Origin: Jiangellales bacterium
GTDB taxonomy: Bacteria > Actinomycetota > Actinomycetes > Jiangellales > Jiangellaceae
Length of the DNA: 64,000 nt
Assembly (NCBI GenBank): GCA_030447955.1
Contig: JAUJNY010000003.1
Coordinates: forward strand, 194,422 to 258,421
Direction: 5' to 3'
Each line of letters begins with the position of its first letter. The first letter of the stretch is position 1. The position numbers and the translations under genes were made by a program. Positions 49,310 through 58,088 of the stretch are shown here, piece after piece. The notes beneath the pieces were generated by a model, which saw only the letters and a list, made by a program, of their open reading frames with translations, had not been told where the DNA came from and did not search any database.

Positions 49310-49662
49310 GCATCCTCGCCCGGCCGGCCGGAGTAGGGCGGGGAGAGGAACGCGAGGACATCGAGGTCCTCACTCACGTCGACGAAGCGGTGCCGCTCCC
49401 CGGCAGGCACGAAGATCACGCTGCCCGGGCCCACTGGGATCCGCTCGCCCCCATCATCTGTACGCGCGAGGACACCGCGCCCGGCGAGCACCACGTACAC
49501 CTCGTCCTCGGCGTGCGGCAGCTGGTCGTCGTGACCGTGCCGCGGGACGAGGTAGCGACCGACGCTCATCAACGGCAGGCGCAGCTGCTCGACGTAGTGG
49601 TTGGGGGCATCGGCAGGGATCTCGTCCTCACCGACGCGCGGAAGCCGCTCCATGGTCCTCAC
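49306..49662 (-). CDS. small cupin domain protein of the hut operon
   Basis: A 118-residue single-domain cupin. Metal-ligand style residues are seen in [24 protein letters not shown] (His, His, Glu) and [12 protein letters not shown] (His). Both ends overlap neighbours (hutF and hutI) by 4 bases, so it is translated with the pathway enzymes. HutD in proteobacterial hut operons is also a cupin and is thought to govern flux or regulation; this protein is shorter and may only be analogous. Start is GTG 49662, or ATG three codons later. Confidence 0.78.
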   Translation of the reverse strand: MRTMERLPRVGEDEIPADAPNHYVEQLRLPLMSVGRYLVPRHGHDDQLPHAEDEVYVVLAGRGVLARTDDGGERIPVGPGSVIFVPAGERHRFVDVSEDLDVLAFLSPPYSGRPGEDA

Positions 49663-50963
49663 CTCCAGATCCGGGTGATGCTGTGCTGCAGCGCAGCGCC
49701 GACGTCTCCGAGCACATGCTCGCCGTCACGGACCACGTCCCGGCCATTGACGACCACGGTGTCGATGTCGGCGGCGGTTGCGGCCATGACGGCCTGTGCG
49801 GGGTCGACGCCGGCGGTGCGGACGGTGTCGAGCCGCACGGCAACGAGATCGAGGGGCGCGCCCGTCGCTATCCGTCCGGCCTCTGGCCAGCCGAGGGCCG
49901 CGTGCCCGCCCACCGTGAGCATGTCGACGAGCTCGGCCGGTGCGAACCGTCCTCGCTTGCCGCTGGCGAGCCGCTCGTGCCATTCCAGGGTGCGGGCCTC
50001 CGCGAGCAGGTCGACGACGGCGTGCTGGTCGGAGCCGAGGCACAGCGTGACGCCGGCGTCGTGCAGCGCCCGGGCCGGGCCGATCCCGTCGGCGAGGTCA
50101 CCCTCGGTCGTGGGGCACAGGCACGCCGCCGCTCCGGAGGCGGCGAGCAGGGCCACGTCGTTGGCGTCGACATGGGTGGCGTGCACGACCGTGGTGTCGG
50201 CGCTGAGTGCCCCGTGGGCGTCCAGTAACGCCGCAGGGCTGACGCCGTATGCCTGCTGGCAGCTGTCGACCTCCGCCCGCTGCTCGGCCAGGTGCACATG
50301 CAGCGGACGACCGGCGCTGGCGGCAACTACGGTGGCGATGGCCTCGCGGGGCAGCGCGCGTACCGAGTGGATGGCGGCGCCCACCCGGGTCGAGTCGTCC
50401 GCGCTGGCTGCCCGCAGCGCCCAGCGCTCCGCGTCGCCGTCGGAGAAGCGCAGCTGCACGCCGGAGGGCGGCTCGCCGATCCCCCCGGCGAGGTAACACG
50501 CGTCCAGCAGGGTCATCCGGATGCCCGCCGCCCGCGCCGCCTCGCGCAGCGCCTCACCCATCGCGGTGGGCTCGTCGTACGGCGTCCCGTCCCGCTGGTG
50601 GTGCAGGTAGTGGAACTCCCCGACACAGCTGACCCCCGCGAGCGCCATCTCCGCGTACACCGCGGTGGCGAGCTCGCGGTAGGAGTCGGGGTCCAGCCGC
50701 TCCGCCAGGGCGTACATCCGCTCCCGCCAGGTCCAGAACGTGCCGCCGGCGTCATGGGTGCGTCCCCGCAGCGCCCGGTGGAACGCGTGGGAGTGCGCGT
50801 TGGCCAGGCCGGGGAGGACGAGCCCGGGCAGCCGTACGTCCTCCGGTCGGGGATCGACGCCGACCTCGACCGAATCGATCGTGGCACCGCCGCTGACCCG
50901 GACCCGGCCGGCGACTCCGCCCGTCACCCACGCCCACTCACCCCACCAAGATCGAGTGGACAC
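49659..50963 (-). CDS. hutF: formimidoylglutamate deiminase
   Basis: HutF converts N-formimino-L-glutamate to N-formylglutamate and ammonia. This amidohydrolase has LPGLANAHSHAFHRALRG with the metal His pair, FWTWRERMYALA, HVHLAEQRAEVD, HATHVDAND, and GSDQHAVVDLLAEARTLE. An ATG at 51014 overlaps the upstream stop, but translation from there would read through an R1 repeat and add 17 unrelated residues. The GTG at 50963 gives MSTRSWWGEWAWVTGG, matching the family N-terminus (434 aa). This GTG lies inside the R1 palindrome, so the element supplies the start codon. Confidence 0.9.
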   Translation of the reverse strand: MSTRSWWGEWAWVTGGVAGRVRVSGGATIDSVEVGVDPRPEDVRLPGLVLPGLANAHSHAFHRALRGRTHDAGGTFWTWRERMYALAERLDPDSYRELATAVYAEMALAGVSCVGEFHYLHHQRDGTPYDEPTAMGEALREAARAAGIRMTLLDACYLAGGIGEPPSGVQLRFSDGDAERWALRAASADDSTRVGAAIHSVRALPREAIATVVAASAGRPLHVHLAEQRAEVDSCQQAYGVSPAALLDAHGALSADTTVVHATHVDANDVALLAASGAAACLCPTTEGDLADGIGPARALHDAGVTLCLGSDQHAVVDLLAEARTLEWHERLASGKRGRFAPAELVDMLTVGGHAALGWPEAGRIATGAPLDLVAVRLDTVRTAGVDPAQAVMAATAADIDTVVVNGRDVVRDGEHVLGDVGAALQHSITRIWR

Positions 50964-51010
50964 TTCTGGTCGCGGCGCGCCGGCGTTTCCGACCGGGGGC
51001 GTCCACTCGA
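50952..51010. repeat. 59-bp palindromic repeat, family R1, copy 2
   Basis: The outer arms TCGAGTGGAC and GTCCACTCGA are perfect. The inner arms (GGTCG..GGCGC / GGCG..CGACC) differ in sequence from copies 1 and 3 but keep the ability to pair, as expected if structure is selected. The element abuts the stop codon of the M20 amidohydrolase (0 nt gap) and overlaps the start of hutF. Confidence 0.85.
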
Positions 51011-52306
51011 TCATGGGCCGGGACCGGCGAGCTCGGTGATGACGGCGCTGAGCGCCTCCACACCGGCAAGGCAGTCGGCCGGCTCGGCGAACTCCGCCGG
51101 GGAGTGTGAGACGCCGGTCGGGTTGCGGACGAAGAGCATCGCCGTCGGCACGCCGGCGGCGGCGAGGATGCCGGCGTCGTGGCCCGCGGCCGTGGGCAGC
51201 ACGGGTGCTCCACCCAGCAGTACGGAGATCCGCTCGCTCAGCGGCCCGTCGAAGCCGACGACGGGGGTCACGGACTCCGCCGTGACCTCGACCGAGGTGC
51301 CGTCACGCTCGGCCCGATCCCGAGCCTGCTGGGTCAGCGCCGCGAGCAGCGCGTCCAGGCTCCGCTGGTCCGCGGCGCGGGCGTCAAGCCACGCCTGCAC
51401 CCGCGCGGGGATCGCGTTGGTCGCGTTCGGCGTGACCTCGACGCGGCCGAACGTGGCGCGGGCCCCGGCCAGCCGGGCCTGCTTGTTGGCGGCGAGCGCG
51501 GTCATGGCGTAGGTCAGCATCGGGTCGGCGCGGTCGTCCATGCGGGTCGTCCCCGCATGGTCGGCCCGGCCGTCGAAAGTGACCCGCCAGCGTCCGTGCG
51601 GCCAAATGTCGCTGCCGACGCCCACCGGCGCGCCGATGTCGACGAGTGCACGGCCCTGCTCGACGTGCAGCTCGACGTAGGTCCCGATGCGCGCCAGCCG
51701 CTCGTCGTCTCGCCCGAGCCGTGCAGGGTCATGACCTGCGGTGGCCAGCGCCTCGGCGAGCGTGATGCCCTCCCGGTCGCGCAGCGCCCTGGCCCGGTCG
51801 GGGTCAAGGGCGCCGGTGAGCAGCCGGGAGCCAACGCACGGGACTCCGAAGCGGGCGCCCTCCTCGTCGGCGAAGGCGCACACCGCGACCGGACGGCGCA
51901 GCGGCGCCCCGTCGAGCCCGTAGAACGCGTCGACCGCGTCGAGCGCGGCAAAGGCCGACACGATCCCCAACGGCCCGTCGTACGGCCCTCCGTCGGGGAC
52001 CGAGTCGAGGTGCGACCCGAGGACGAGGGCGTCTTCGCCGCAGGGGTCGCCGCGCCAGGCCCACAGGTTGCCGTTGCCGTCGGTCTCGACCCCCATGCCG
52101 CGGGCGCCGGCTGCGGCGGTGAACCACTCCCGGCAGCCGGCGTCCGCCGGCGTCCACGCGAACCGCCGGTAGCCGTCGGATCGCGGGTCCCGGCCGATGG
52201 GGAGGAGCGCCTGCCACAGGTCCTCGAAGGACTTGTCAGACCCGTGCCGGGCTGGGGCCCGGTGGAGGTCTGACAAGTCGCCAGTCACCCGCCGCCCTGG
52301 CGTCAC
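51011..52306 (-). CDS. M20 amidohydrolase (allantoate amidohydrolase/N-carbamoylase type) in hut operon
   Basis: A 431-residue metal-dependent amidohydrolase of the hydantoinase/carbamoylase family. Motifs include [29 protein letters not shown] (about 95-113), [26 protein letters not shown], and [11 protein letters not shown]. It is usually named allantoate amidohydrolase, but in this operon it occupies the place of N-formylglutamate deformylase (HutG), which is absent; acting on N-formylglutamate is my inference. GTG 52306 overlaps the hutU stop; GTG 52288 is also possible. The first 20 or so residues are encoded by an R2 palindrome before the family N-terminus [15 protein letters not shown]. 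Confidence 0.82.
   Translation of the reverse strand: MTPGRRVTGDLSDLHRAPARHGSDKSFEDLWQALLPIGRDPRSDGYRRFAWTPADAGCREWFTAAAGARGMGVETDGNGNLWAWRGDPCGEDALVLGSHLDSVPDGGPYDGPLGIVSAFAALDAVDAFYGLDGAPLRRPVAVCAFADEEGARFGVPCVGSRLLTGALDPDRARALRDREGITLAEALATAGHDPARLGRDDERLARIGTYVELHVEQGRALVDIGAPVGVGSDIWPHGRWRVTFDGRADHAGTTRMDDRADPMLTYAMTALAANKQARLAGARATFGRVEVTPNATNAIPARVQAWLDARAADQRSLDALLAALTQQARDRAERDGTSVEVTAESVTPVVGFDGPLSERISVLLGGAPVLPTAAGHDAGILAAAGVPTAMLFVRNPTGVSHSPAEFAEPADCLAGVEALSAVITELAGPGP
52232..52274. repeat. 43-bp palindromic repeat, family R2, copy 2
   Basis: Perfect 13-nt arms GACTTGTCAGACC (52230-52242) and GGTCTGACAAGTC (52267-52279) enclose GCCGGG and GGGCCCGG. The 43-bp core aligns without gaps to copy 1 at 37440-37482. 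It lies 24 nt behind the hutU stop codon and within the open frame of the following amidohydrolase gene, whose N-terminal residues [16 protein letters not shown] it would encode. Confidence 0.82.
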
Positions 52307-53976
52307 CCGCCGCCCTCGAGCATCGGGATTCGCAGGTCGCTGCGCGCGGCGACCTCGGCGGCGGCGTCGTAGCCGGCGTCGACGTGGCGGATGACGCCGG
52401 TGGCCGGGTCGTTGCTGAGTACGCGCTCCAGCTTGGCTGCGGCTAGCTGCGTGCCGTCGGCCACGGACACCTGCCCGGCGTGGATCGAGCGACCCATGCC
52501 GACCCCACCGCCGTGGTGCACCGACACCCAGGAGGCGCCGGAGGAGGTGGCGACGAGCGCGTTGAGCAGCGGCCAGTCAGCTATCGCGTCCGAGCCGTCA
52601 AGCATGGCCTCGGTCTCGCGGTACGGCGAGGCCACCGAGCCGCAGTCCAGGTGGTCCCGGCCGATGACGATCGGGGCCTGGACGGCTCCGGAGGCCACCA
52701 GCTCGTTGAAACGCAGTCCCGCGAGGTGCCGCTCCCCGTACCCGAGCCAGCAGATCCGCGCCGGCAGCCCCTGAAAGGCCACCCGCTCACCGGCCAGCCG
52801 GATCCAGCGCGCCAGTGGCTCGTTGCCCGGGAACAGCTCGAGCACCGCCCGGTCGGTCGCGGCGATGTCGGCCGGGTCCCCGGACAGCGCCGCCCAGCGG
52901 AACGGCCCCTTCCCCGCGCAGAACAACGGACGGATGTAGGCCGGCACGAAGCCCGGGAAGTCGAACGCACGCTCGTAGCCGGCGAGCTTGGCCTCCCCCC
53001 GGATCGAGTTGCCGTAGTCGAAGACCTCCGCACCAGCGTCCAGGAACCCGACCATCGCCTCGACGTGGCGCGCCATCGACTCCCGCGCCGCCTTGGTGAA
53101 CCCCGCGGGGTCGCGCGTGCGGGCGTCGGACCAGTCCTCGACGCCCACCCCCACCGGCAGGTAGGCCAGCGGGTCGTGAGCGCTGGTCTGGTCGGTCACG
53201 ATGTCGACCTCGACCCCACGGGCGAGCAGCTCGGGGACGACCTCGGCGGCGTTGCCCAGCACCCCGATGCTCAGCGCCCGCCGCTCGCGCCGGGCCGCCT
53301 CGGCCGTACGGATGGCGTCGTCGAGGTCCTCGGCGCGCACGTCGAGGTATCGGTGCTCGAGCCGGCGCTCGATCCGGGACGGGTCACACTCCACGCATAG
53401 CGCGACGCCGCCGTTCATGGTGATGGCGAGCGGCTGGGCGCCGCCCATGCCGCCCAGTCCCGCGGTCAGCGTGAGGGTGCCGGCGAGTGAGCCACCGCCG
53501 TTCTTGCCGGAACGCTCGCGCTTGGCGGCGACCGCGGCGAATGTCTCGTAGGTGCCCTGCAGGATCCCCTGAGTGCCGATGTAGATCCACGACCCGGCGG
53601 TCATCTGGCCGTACATCGTCAGGCCGAGCGCCTCGAGCCGACGGAACTCCTCCCAGGTGGCCCAGTCGCCGACCAGGTTGGAGTTGGCGATCAGCACCCG
53701 CGGCGCCCACTCGTGCGTGCGGAGCACGCCCACCGGCTTGCCGGACTGCACGAGCAGCGTCTCGTCGTCGGCGAGCGTGGTGAGGGTCCGGGTGATCGCG
53801 TCGAAGCTGGGCCAGTCGCGGGCCGCCTTGCCCGTGCCGCCGTAGACGACGAGGTCCTCCGGGCGCTCGGCGACCTCGGGGTCGAGGTTGTTGTGCAGCA
53901 TGCGCAGCGCGGCCTCCTGCGGCCACGATCGGGCGGTCAGCTCGCTGCCCCGCGCGGCCCGGACGACTCGGCTCAT
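52303..53976 (-). CDS. hutU: urocanate hydratase
   Basis: HutU (urocanase) hydrates urocanate to 4-imidazolone-5-propionate using NAD as an electrophilic cofactor. The 557-residue protein has [32 protein letters not shown], an NAD-binding block around [14 protein letters not shown], and the conserved [23 protein letters not shown]. The ATG at 53976 has GGAGGAGG upstream and is preferred over the longer frame that reads into the R1 repeat. It follows hutH on the same strand. Confidence 0.97.
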   Translation of the reverse strand: MSRVVRAARGSELTARSWPQEAALRMLHNNLDPEVAERPEDLVVYGGTGKAARDWPSFDAITRTLTTLADDETLLVQSGKPVGVLRTHEWAPRVLIANSNLVGDWATWEEFRRLEALGLTMYGQMTAGSWIYIGTQGILQGTYETFAAVAAKRERSGKNGGGSLAGTLTLTAGLGGMGGAQPLAITMNGGVALCVECDPSRIERRLEHRYLDVRAEDLDDAIRTAEAARRERRALSIGVLGNAAEVVPELLARGVEVDIVTDQTSAHDPLAYLPVGVGVEDWSDARTRDPAGFTKAARESMARHVEAMVGFLDAGAEVFDYGNSIRGEAKLAGYERAFDFPGFVPAYIRPLFCAGKGPFRWAALSGDPADIAATDRAVLELFPGNEPLARWIRLAGERVAFQGLPARICWLGYGERHLAGLRFNELVASGAVQAPIVIGRDHLDCGSVASPYRETEAMLDGSDAIADWPLLNALVATSSGASWVSVHHGGGVGMGRSIHAGQVSVADGTQLAAAKLERVLSNDPATGVIRHVDAGYDAAAEVAARSDLRIPMLEGGG

Positions 53977-54005
53977 CGGCGTCCTCCTCCTCCCCCGGCA
54001 CCTGG

Positions 54006-54064
54006 TCGAGTGGACACTTCGGTACGGAAACGCCAGCGTGTCGCGACCCGAACTGTCCACTCGA
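54006..54064. repeat. 59-bp palindromic repeat, family R1, copy 3
   Basis: Outer arms TCGAGTGGACA and TGTCCACTCGA (11 nt, perfect) flank an inner stem around GTACGGAAACGC / GCGTGTCGCGAC. It differs from copy 1 at scattered positions but has the same 59-bp length. It lies 3 nt behind the hutH stop and 29 nt ahead of the hutU start, as an intercistronic element of the hut operon. Confidence 0.85.
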
Positions 54065-54067
54065 TCT

Positions 54068-55615
54068 TCATGACAGGGGCCCGGTCACCGTCTCGGCGGC
54101 CGCGACGACGCCACCACTGCGCACCAGCTCGACGACCGCGGCGATCTCCGGGGCGAGGTGCCGGTCCGGGCCCGGCCCGGGCGCCAGCCGCCGTACGGCG
54201 TCGCGGACGGCGCCGGTCGCGGCGGCCGGTGCGAGCGGCGCGCGCAGGTCGAGGGCGCGCGCCGCCGTGAGCACCTCGATCGCCAGGACAGCACGCAGTC
54301 CGTCGAGGGAGCGGTGCAGCTTGCGGGCCGCGGTCCAGCCCATTGAGACGTGGTCCTCCTGCATCGCGCTGGACGGGATCGAGTCGACGCTGGCGGGCAC
54401 GGCGAGCCGCTTGAGCTCGCTGACGATCCCGGCCTGCGTGTACTGCGCGATCATGTACCCGGAGTCGACGCCGGGGTCGGCGGCGAGGAACGCGGGCAGC
54501 CCCGAGCTGCGCGCCACGTCGAGCAGCCGGTCGGTACGCCGCTCGGCGATCGAGGCCACGTCGGCGACCGCGATCGCAAGGAAGTCCAGGACGTATCCCA
54601 AAGGCGCACCGTGGAAGTTGCCGTTGGACTCCACTCGCCCGTCGAGGGTGACCACCGGGTTGTCGATCGCGGCGGCGAGCTCGCAGCCGGCGACCGTCGT
54701 GGCGTGGGCAAGGGTGTCGCGGGCTGCACCGTGCACCTGCGGGGCGCAGCGCAGCGAGTAGGCGTCCTGCACCCGCGGGCAGTCCGGCACCCGGTGGCTG
54801 AGCACGATCGGGCTGCCGGCGAGCAGCGCTCGCAGGTTGGCGGCGCTGTCGGCCTGCCCGGGGTGCGGTCGCAGCGCCAGCAGGTCTGCGGCGAAGGCGG
54901 CATCCGTCCCCAGCGCCGCCTCCACGCTCATGGCCGCCGCGATGTCGGCGGTACGCAGCAGGATGTCCAGGTCAGCGGCCGCCAGCACGAGCATCCCGAG
55001 CATGCCGTCGGTGCCGTTGATGAGGGCGAGCCCCTCCTTGGCGGCGAGCTCGACCGGTGCCAGGCCAGCCGTACGCAGCGCCGCGCCCGCCGGGTGGCGT
55101 TCCCCGGCCGCGTCGTCGACCTCGCCCTCACCGATCAGGGCCAGCGCCACGTGCGCCAAGGGCGCCAGGTCGCCGGAGCAGCCGAGGCTGCCGTGCTCGG
55201 GCACCACCGGCGTGAGGCCCGCGTTCAGGAGCCCCTCCAGAGCGCGCGCGACCTCGACCCGCACGCCCGTACGACCGCTGGCCAGCGTGCGCAGCCGCAG
55301 CAGCATCATGGCGCGGGTGACCTCCCGCTCCACCGTCGGACCGGAGCCTGCGGCGTGCGAGCGGACCAGGCTGCGCTGCAGCTGCTCGCGGCGCTCCACC
55401 GGGATGTGAACGGTCGCCAGCGCGCCGAAGCCCGTCGAGACGCCGTAGTGCGGGGCCGTGTCATCGGCGAGCGCCTGGACGACCTTCCGCGAGCGCTCCA
55501 TCTCCGCCACCGCCTCGTCGGTGAGGTGCACCCGTGCCCCGCGGCGCGCGACCTCGACGACGGCGGGGGGTGACAGGGCCTGCGGGCCAACGGCGACTGG
55601 TTGATCGACGTCCAC
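54068..55615 (-). CDS. hutH: histidine ammonia-lyase
   Basis: HutH deaminates L-histidine to urocanate through the self-made MIO cofactor. The 515-residue protein has [14 protein letters not shown], the cofactor region [17 protein letters not shown] (the tripeptide is Cys-Ser-Gly where the textbook form is Ala-Ser-Gly), [24 protein letters not shown] and NPVV..NGNFHG. The GTG at 55615 gives the normal length; the frame stays open far upstream, antisense to the Fe-S gene. It is the first gene of the hut operon and divergent from the Fe-S oxidoreductase, with 81 bp between starts. Confidence 0.96.
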   Translation of the reverse strand: MDVDQPVAVGPQALSPPAVVEVARRGARVHLTDEAVAEMERSRKVVQALADDTAPHYGVSTGFGALATVHIPVERREQLQRSLVRSHAAGSGPTVEREVTRAMMLLRLRTLASGRTGVRVEVARALEGLLNAGLTPVVPEHGSLGCSGDLAPLAHVALALIGEGEVDDAAGERHPAGAALRTAGLAPVELAAKEGLALINGTDGMLGMLVLAAADLDILLRTADIAAAMSVEAALGTDAAFAADLLALRPHPGQADSAANLRALLAGSPIVLSHRVPDCPRVQDAYSLRCAPQVHGAARDTLAHATTVAGCELAAAIDNPVVTLDGRVESNGNFHGAPLGYVLDFLAIAVADVASIAERRTDRLLDVARSSGLPAFLAADPGVDSGYMIAQYTQAGIVSELKRLAVPASVDSIPSSAMQEDHVSMGWTAARKLHRSLDGLRAVLAIEVLTAARALDLRAPLAPAAATGAVRDAVRRLAPGPGPDRHLAPEIAAVVELVRSGGVVAAAETVTGPLS

Positions 55616-55696
55616 GAGCCCATCTTCGCGCGCCGCCGTACCCTGTCGCCCACAACCTCGCCACACACCGGTCGCCGACATACGGGAGGAGCCGTC

Positions 55697-57928
55697 GTGC
55701 TGCGCATCGCGGCGGTCGTGTTGTCGCTCGCGGCGACCGTGGTCGCGCTGGCGCTGCTCGCACGGGCTGTCGCGCGCATCGTCGCGGTCGTGCGGCTGGG
55801 GCAGCCGGCGCCGGGCCGGACCAGCCCCGTCGGGCCGCGGCTCGTCACCACGCTCAAGGAGACGCTCGGCCACACCCGGATGCTGAAGTGGACGCTGGTG
55901 GGTGCCGCTCACTGGTTCGTCTTCGTCGGGTTCGGCGCGCTTTTCTTCACGCTGGTCACCGCGTACGGGCAGGTCTTCGACCCTGATTTCGGGTTGCCGC
56001 TCATCGGCCATTGGTGGCCGTACGAGCTGGCCGCAGAGACGATCGCCGTCCTCACCGGGCTGGGGATCCTCGTGCTCATCGTGGTCCGCCAACGTGCTCA
56101 CCCCCGCGAGGTGGGGCGGCGCTCACGCTTCGCCGGCTCGACGTTCTGGCAGGCCTATTACGTCGAGGCCACGATCGTCGGAATCGTCGCCTGCGTCCTC
56201 GCGCTGCGCGGGCTGGAGGGTGCCCTGCGCGGTGTCGAGGGATGGAGCCTGCACCACGCCTTCTCTTACCCGCTGGTGCTCGCATTCCGCGGGCTGTCGG
56301 CGGGGACGCTGGAGACGGCCATCGTGGTGGTCGCCACGCTCAAGATCCTCATCTCGATGGCGTGGTTCGTCGTCATCGCGCTCAACCTCACGATGGGCGT
56401 GGCCTGGCATCGCTTCACGGTGTTCCCCAACGTGTTCGCCAAGCGCCACACCGACGGGCGTCCGTCACTGGGTGCCCTGCCGCCGGTCATGGTCGGCGGC
56501 GAGCCGGTCGACTTCGAGAACGCCGAGGAGCTGGACGAGGACGCTGCGCTGGGCGTCGGCAAGGTCGAGGACTTCAGCTGGAAGGGGCTGCTCGACTTCA
56601 CCACGTGCACCGAGTGCGGCCGCTGCCAGAGCCAGTGCCCCGCCTGGCACACCGGCAAGCCGCTCTCCCCCAAGCTGCTGATCACCCAGCTGCGCGACCA
56701 CGCGTACGCCAAGGCGCCGTACCTGCTCGCTGCCGAGGCCGACCGGCAGAGCCTCGACGCGCTGGTCAAGGCCGAGGCCGAGCGGCCCATCGTCGGACCC
56801 GCCGCGGAGGGCGGGGTCATCGACCCGGACGTGTTGTGGTCGTGCGTGACCTGCGGCGCCTGCGTCGAGCAGTGCCCGGTCGACATCGAGCACGTCGACC
56901 ACATCGCTGACCTGCGCCGCTACCAGGTCATGCTGGCCGACAACTTCCCCAAGGAGCTGGGCGGGCTGTTCCGCAACCTCGAGCGGTCGGGCAACCCGTG
57001 GGGCGTCAACGCCAGCAAGCGCCTGGAGTGGGCCGCCGGGCTGCCCTTCGAGGTGCGCCAGGTCGGCGTGGACGTCGAGGATCTCGCCGAGGTGGACTAC
57101 CTGTTCTGGGTCGGCTGCGCCGGTGCCTTCGACGACCGCGCCAAGAAGACCACGCAGGCGGTCGCGGAGCTGCTGCACACCGCCGGGGTCTCCTTCGCCG
57201 TCCTCGGGGACGGAGAGTCCTGCACCGGCGACCCGGCCCGCCGCGCGGGCAACGAGTTCCTCTTCCAGATGCTGGCGCAGCAGAACGTGGAGGTGCTGCG
57301 CGAGAGCGGCACCACCCGCGTCGTCGTGACCTGCCCGCACTGCTTCAACACTTTGCGCAACGAGTACGTCCAGCTGGGGCTGCAGCTCGAGGTCGTCCAC
57401 CACACCCAGCTACTCAACCGCCTCGTCCGCGAGGGGCGGCTCACCCCCGTCGCCGCCGCCAACGGCGCCCTCGACGGGTCGGTGGACGGGCGGCGGGTGA
57501 CCTACCACGACCCGTGCTACCTGGGCCGGCACAACCAGGTGTACGAGCCGCCGCGCGAGCTCGTCGCGGCGGTGCCCGGAGTGCAGTACGCCGAGATGCC
57601 GCGCTCGGGCTCCCGCTCCTTCTGCTGCGGTGCGGGCGGGGCACAGATGTGGATGGAGGAGCGCATCGGCACCCGCATCAACGCCGACCGCACCGCCGAG
57701 GCCGTCGCGACGGGCGCGACAGCGGTCGCGACCGCGTGCCCCTTCTGCCGGATCATGCTGTCCGACGGCGTGACCGCTGCCCAGCAGGACGGCAGCGCCG
57801 GCGACGACGTCGAGGTGCTCGATGTCGCGCAGCTGCTGCTGGCCGCCGTACGGCGCGGCGCTCCGTCGCCCAACCCCGCTGTCCCCGCCAGGAGCACCGC
57901 GGGAGAGCAAGCGCCGCCGCGGGGCTGA
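55697..57928 (+). CDS. membrane (Fe-S)-binding oxidoreductase, heterodisulfide reductase-related
   Basis: A 743-residue respiratory-type protein. The N-terminal 260 residues hold about five to six membrane helices resembling a nitrate reductase gamma/cytochrome b module. Two 4Fe-4S motifs follow, CTECGRCQSQCP (about 308-319) and CVTCGACVEQCP (about 389-400). The C-terminus has two CCG domains (CPHCFNTLRNEY, HDPCYLGRHN and SFCCGAGGAQMWMEE). Such proteins pass electrons between the quinone pool and soluble dehydrogenases; the partner is unknown. The GTG at 55697 has GGGAGGAG 5 nt upstream. A hairpin overlaps the stop codon. Confidence 0.9.
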   Translation: MLRIAAVVLSLAATVVALALLARAVARIVAVVRLGQPAPGRTSPVGPRLVTTLKETLGHTRMLKWTLVGAAHWFVFVGFGALFFTLVTAYGQVFDPDFGLPLIGHWWPYELAAETIAVLTGLGILVLIVVRQRAHPREVGRRSRFAGSTFWQAYYVEATIVGIVACVLALRGLEGALRGVEGWSLHHAFSYPLVLAFRGLSAGTLETAIVVVATLKILISMAWFVVIALNLTMGVAWHRFTVFPNVFAKRHTDGRPSLGALPPVMVGGEPVDFENAEELDEDAALGVGKVEDFSWKGLLDFTTCTECGRCQSQCPAWHTGKPLSPKLLITQLRDHAYAKAPYLLAAEADRQSLDALVKAEAERPIVGPAAEGGVIDPDVLWSCVTCGACVEQCPVDIEHVDHIADLRRYQVMLADNFPKELGGLFRNLERSGNPWGVNASKRLEWAAGLPFEVRQVGVDVEDLAEVDYLFWVGCAGAFDDRAKKTTQAVAELLHTAGVSFAVLGDGESCTGDPARRAGNEFLFQMLAQQNVEVLRESGTTRVVVTCPHCFNTLRNEYVQLGLQLEVVHHTQLLNRLVREGRLTPVAAANGALDGSVDGRRVTYHDPCYLGRHNQVYEPPRELVAAVPGVQYAEMPRSGSRSFCCGAGGAQMWMEERIGTRINADRTAEAVATGATAVATACPFCRIMLSDGVTAAQQDGSAGDDVEVLDVAQLLLAAVRRGAPSPNPAVPARSTAGEQAPPRG

Positions 57929-57939
57929 GCCCCCCGCGG
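57917..57939 (+). terminator. hairpin overlapping the Fe-S gene stop codon
   Basis: Perfect 8-nt arms CCGCGGGG and CCCCGCGG with a 7-nt loop that contains the TGA stop codon. It is a candidate intrinsic terminator; no U-tract follows. Confidence 0.5.
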
Positions 57940-58051
57940 ACGTCGTTCCGGCACTGCTGCTTTGCCCCCTCAGGCGCCCGCTGGCAGCCTGGTGCGTCAC
58001 TCGACGTCTGTGATGGCGTCCTTGCGCGTCTGGTCGGCGTCACGCTAACGG

Positions 58052-58088
58052 TTGCATGATGTCGTGTGTGGTGTCATAATGACGTCAT
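58052..58088 (+). promoter_or_regulatory. promoter with palindrome over the start codon (leaderless)
   Basis: TTGCAT (58052-58057) and CATAAT (58075-58080) are separated by 17 bp, a good sigma-70-type pair in otherwise GC-rich DNA. The expected transcription start falls at about 58087, the A of the ATG, so the mRNA would be leaderless; indeed no ribosome binding site is seen. A perfect 10-bp palindrome ATGACGTCAT (58079-58088) overlaps the -10 box and start codon, and TGATGTC/GTGTCAT half-sites occur in the spacer. The downstream ribbon-helix-helix protein may autorepress here. Confidence 0.6.

Noticed and set aside
51011-52306. True allantoin catabolism locus
   Set aside because: Only the amidohydrolase is present; no allantoinase, urate oxidase or ureidoglycolate genes are nearby and the gene is locked in a hut operon.
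54006-54064. R1 repeats as insertion-sequence ends or attachment sites
   Set aside because: No transposase lies between or beside the copies, and the copies flank ordinary operon genes; fixed position after stop codons fits REP-like elements better.
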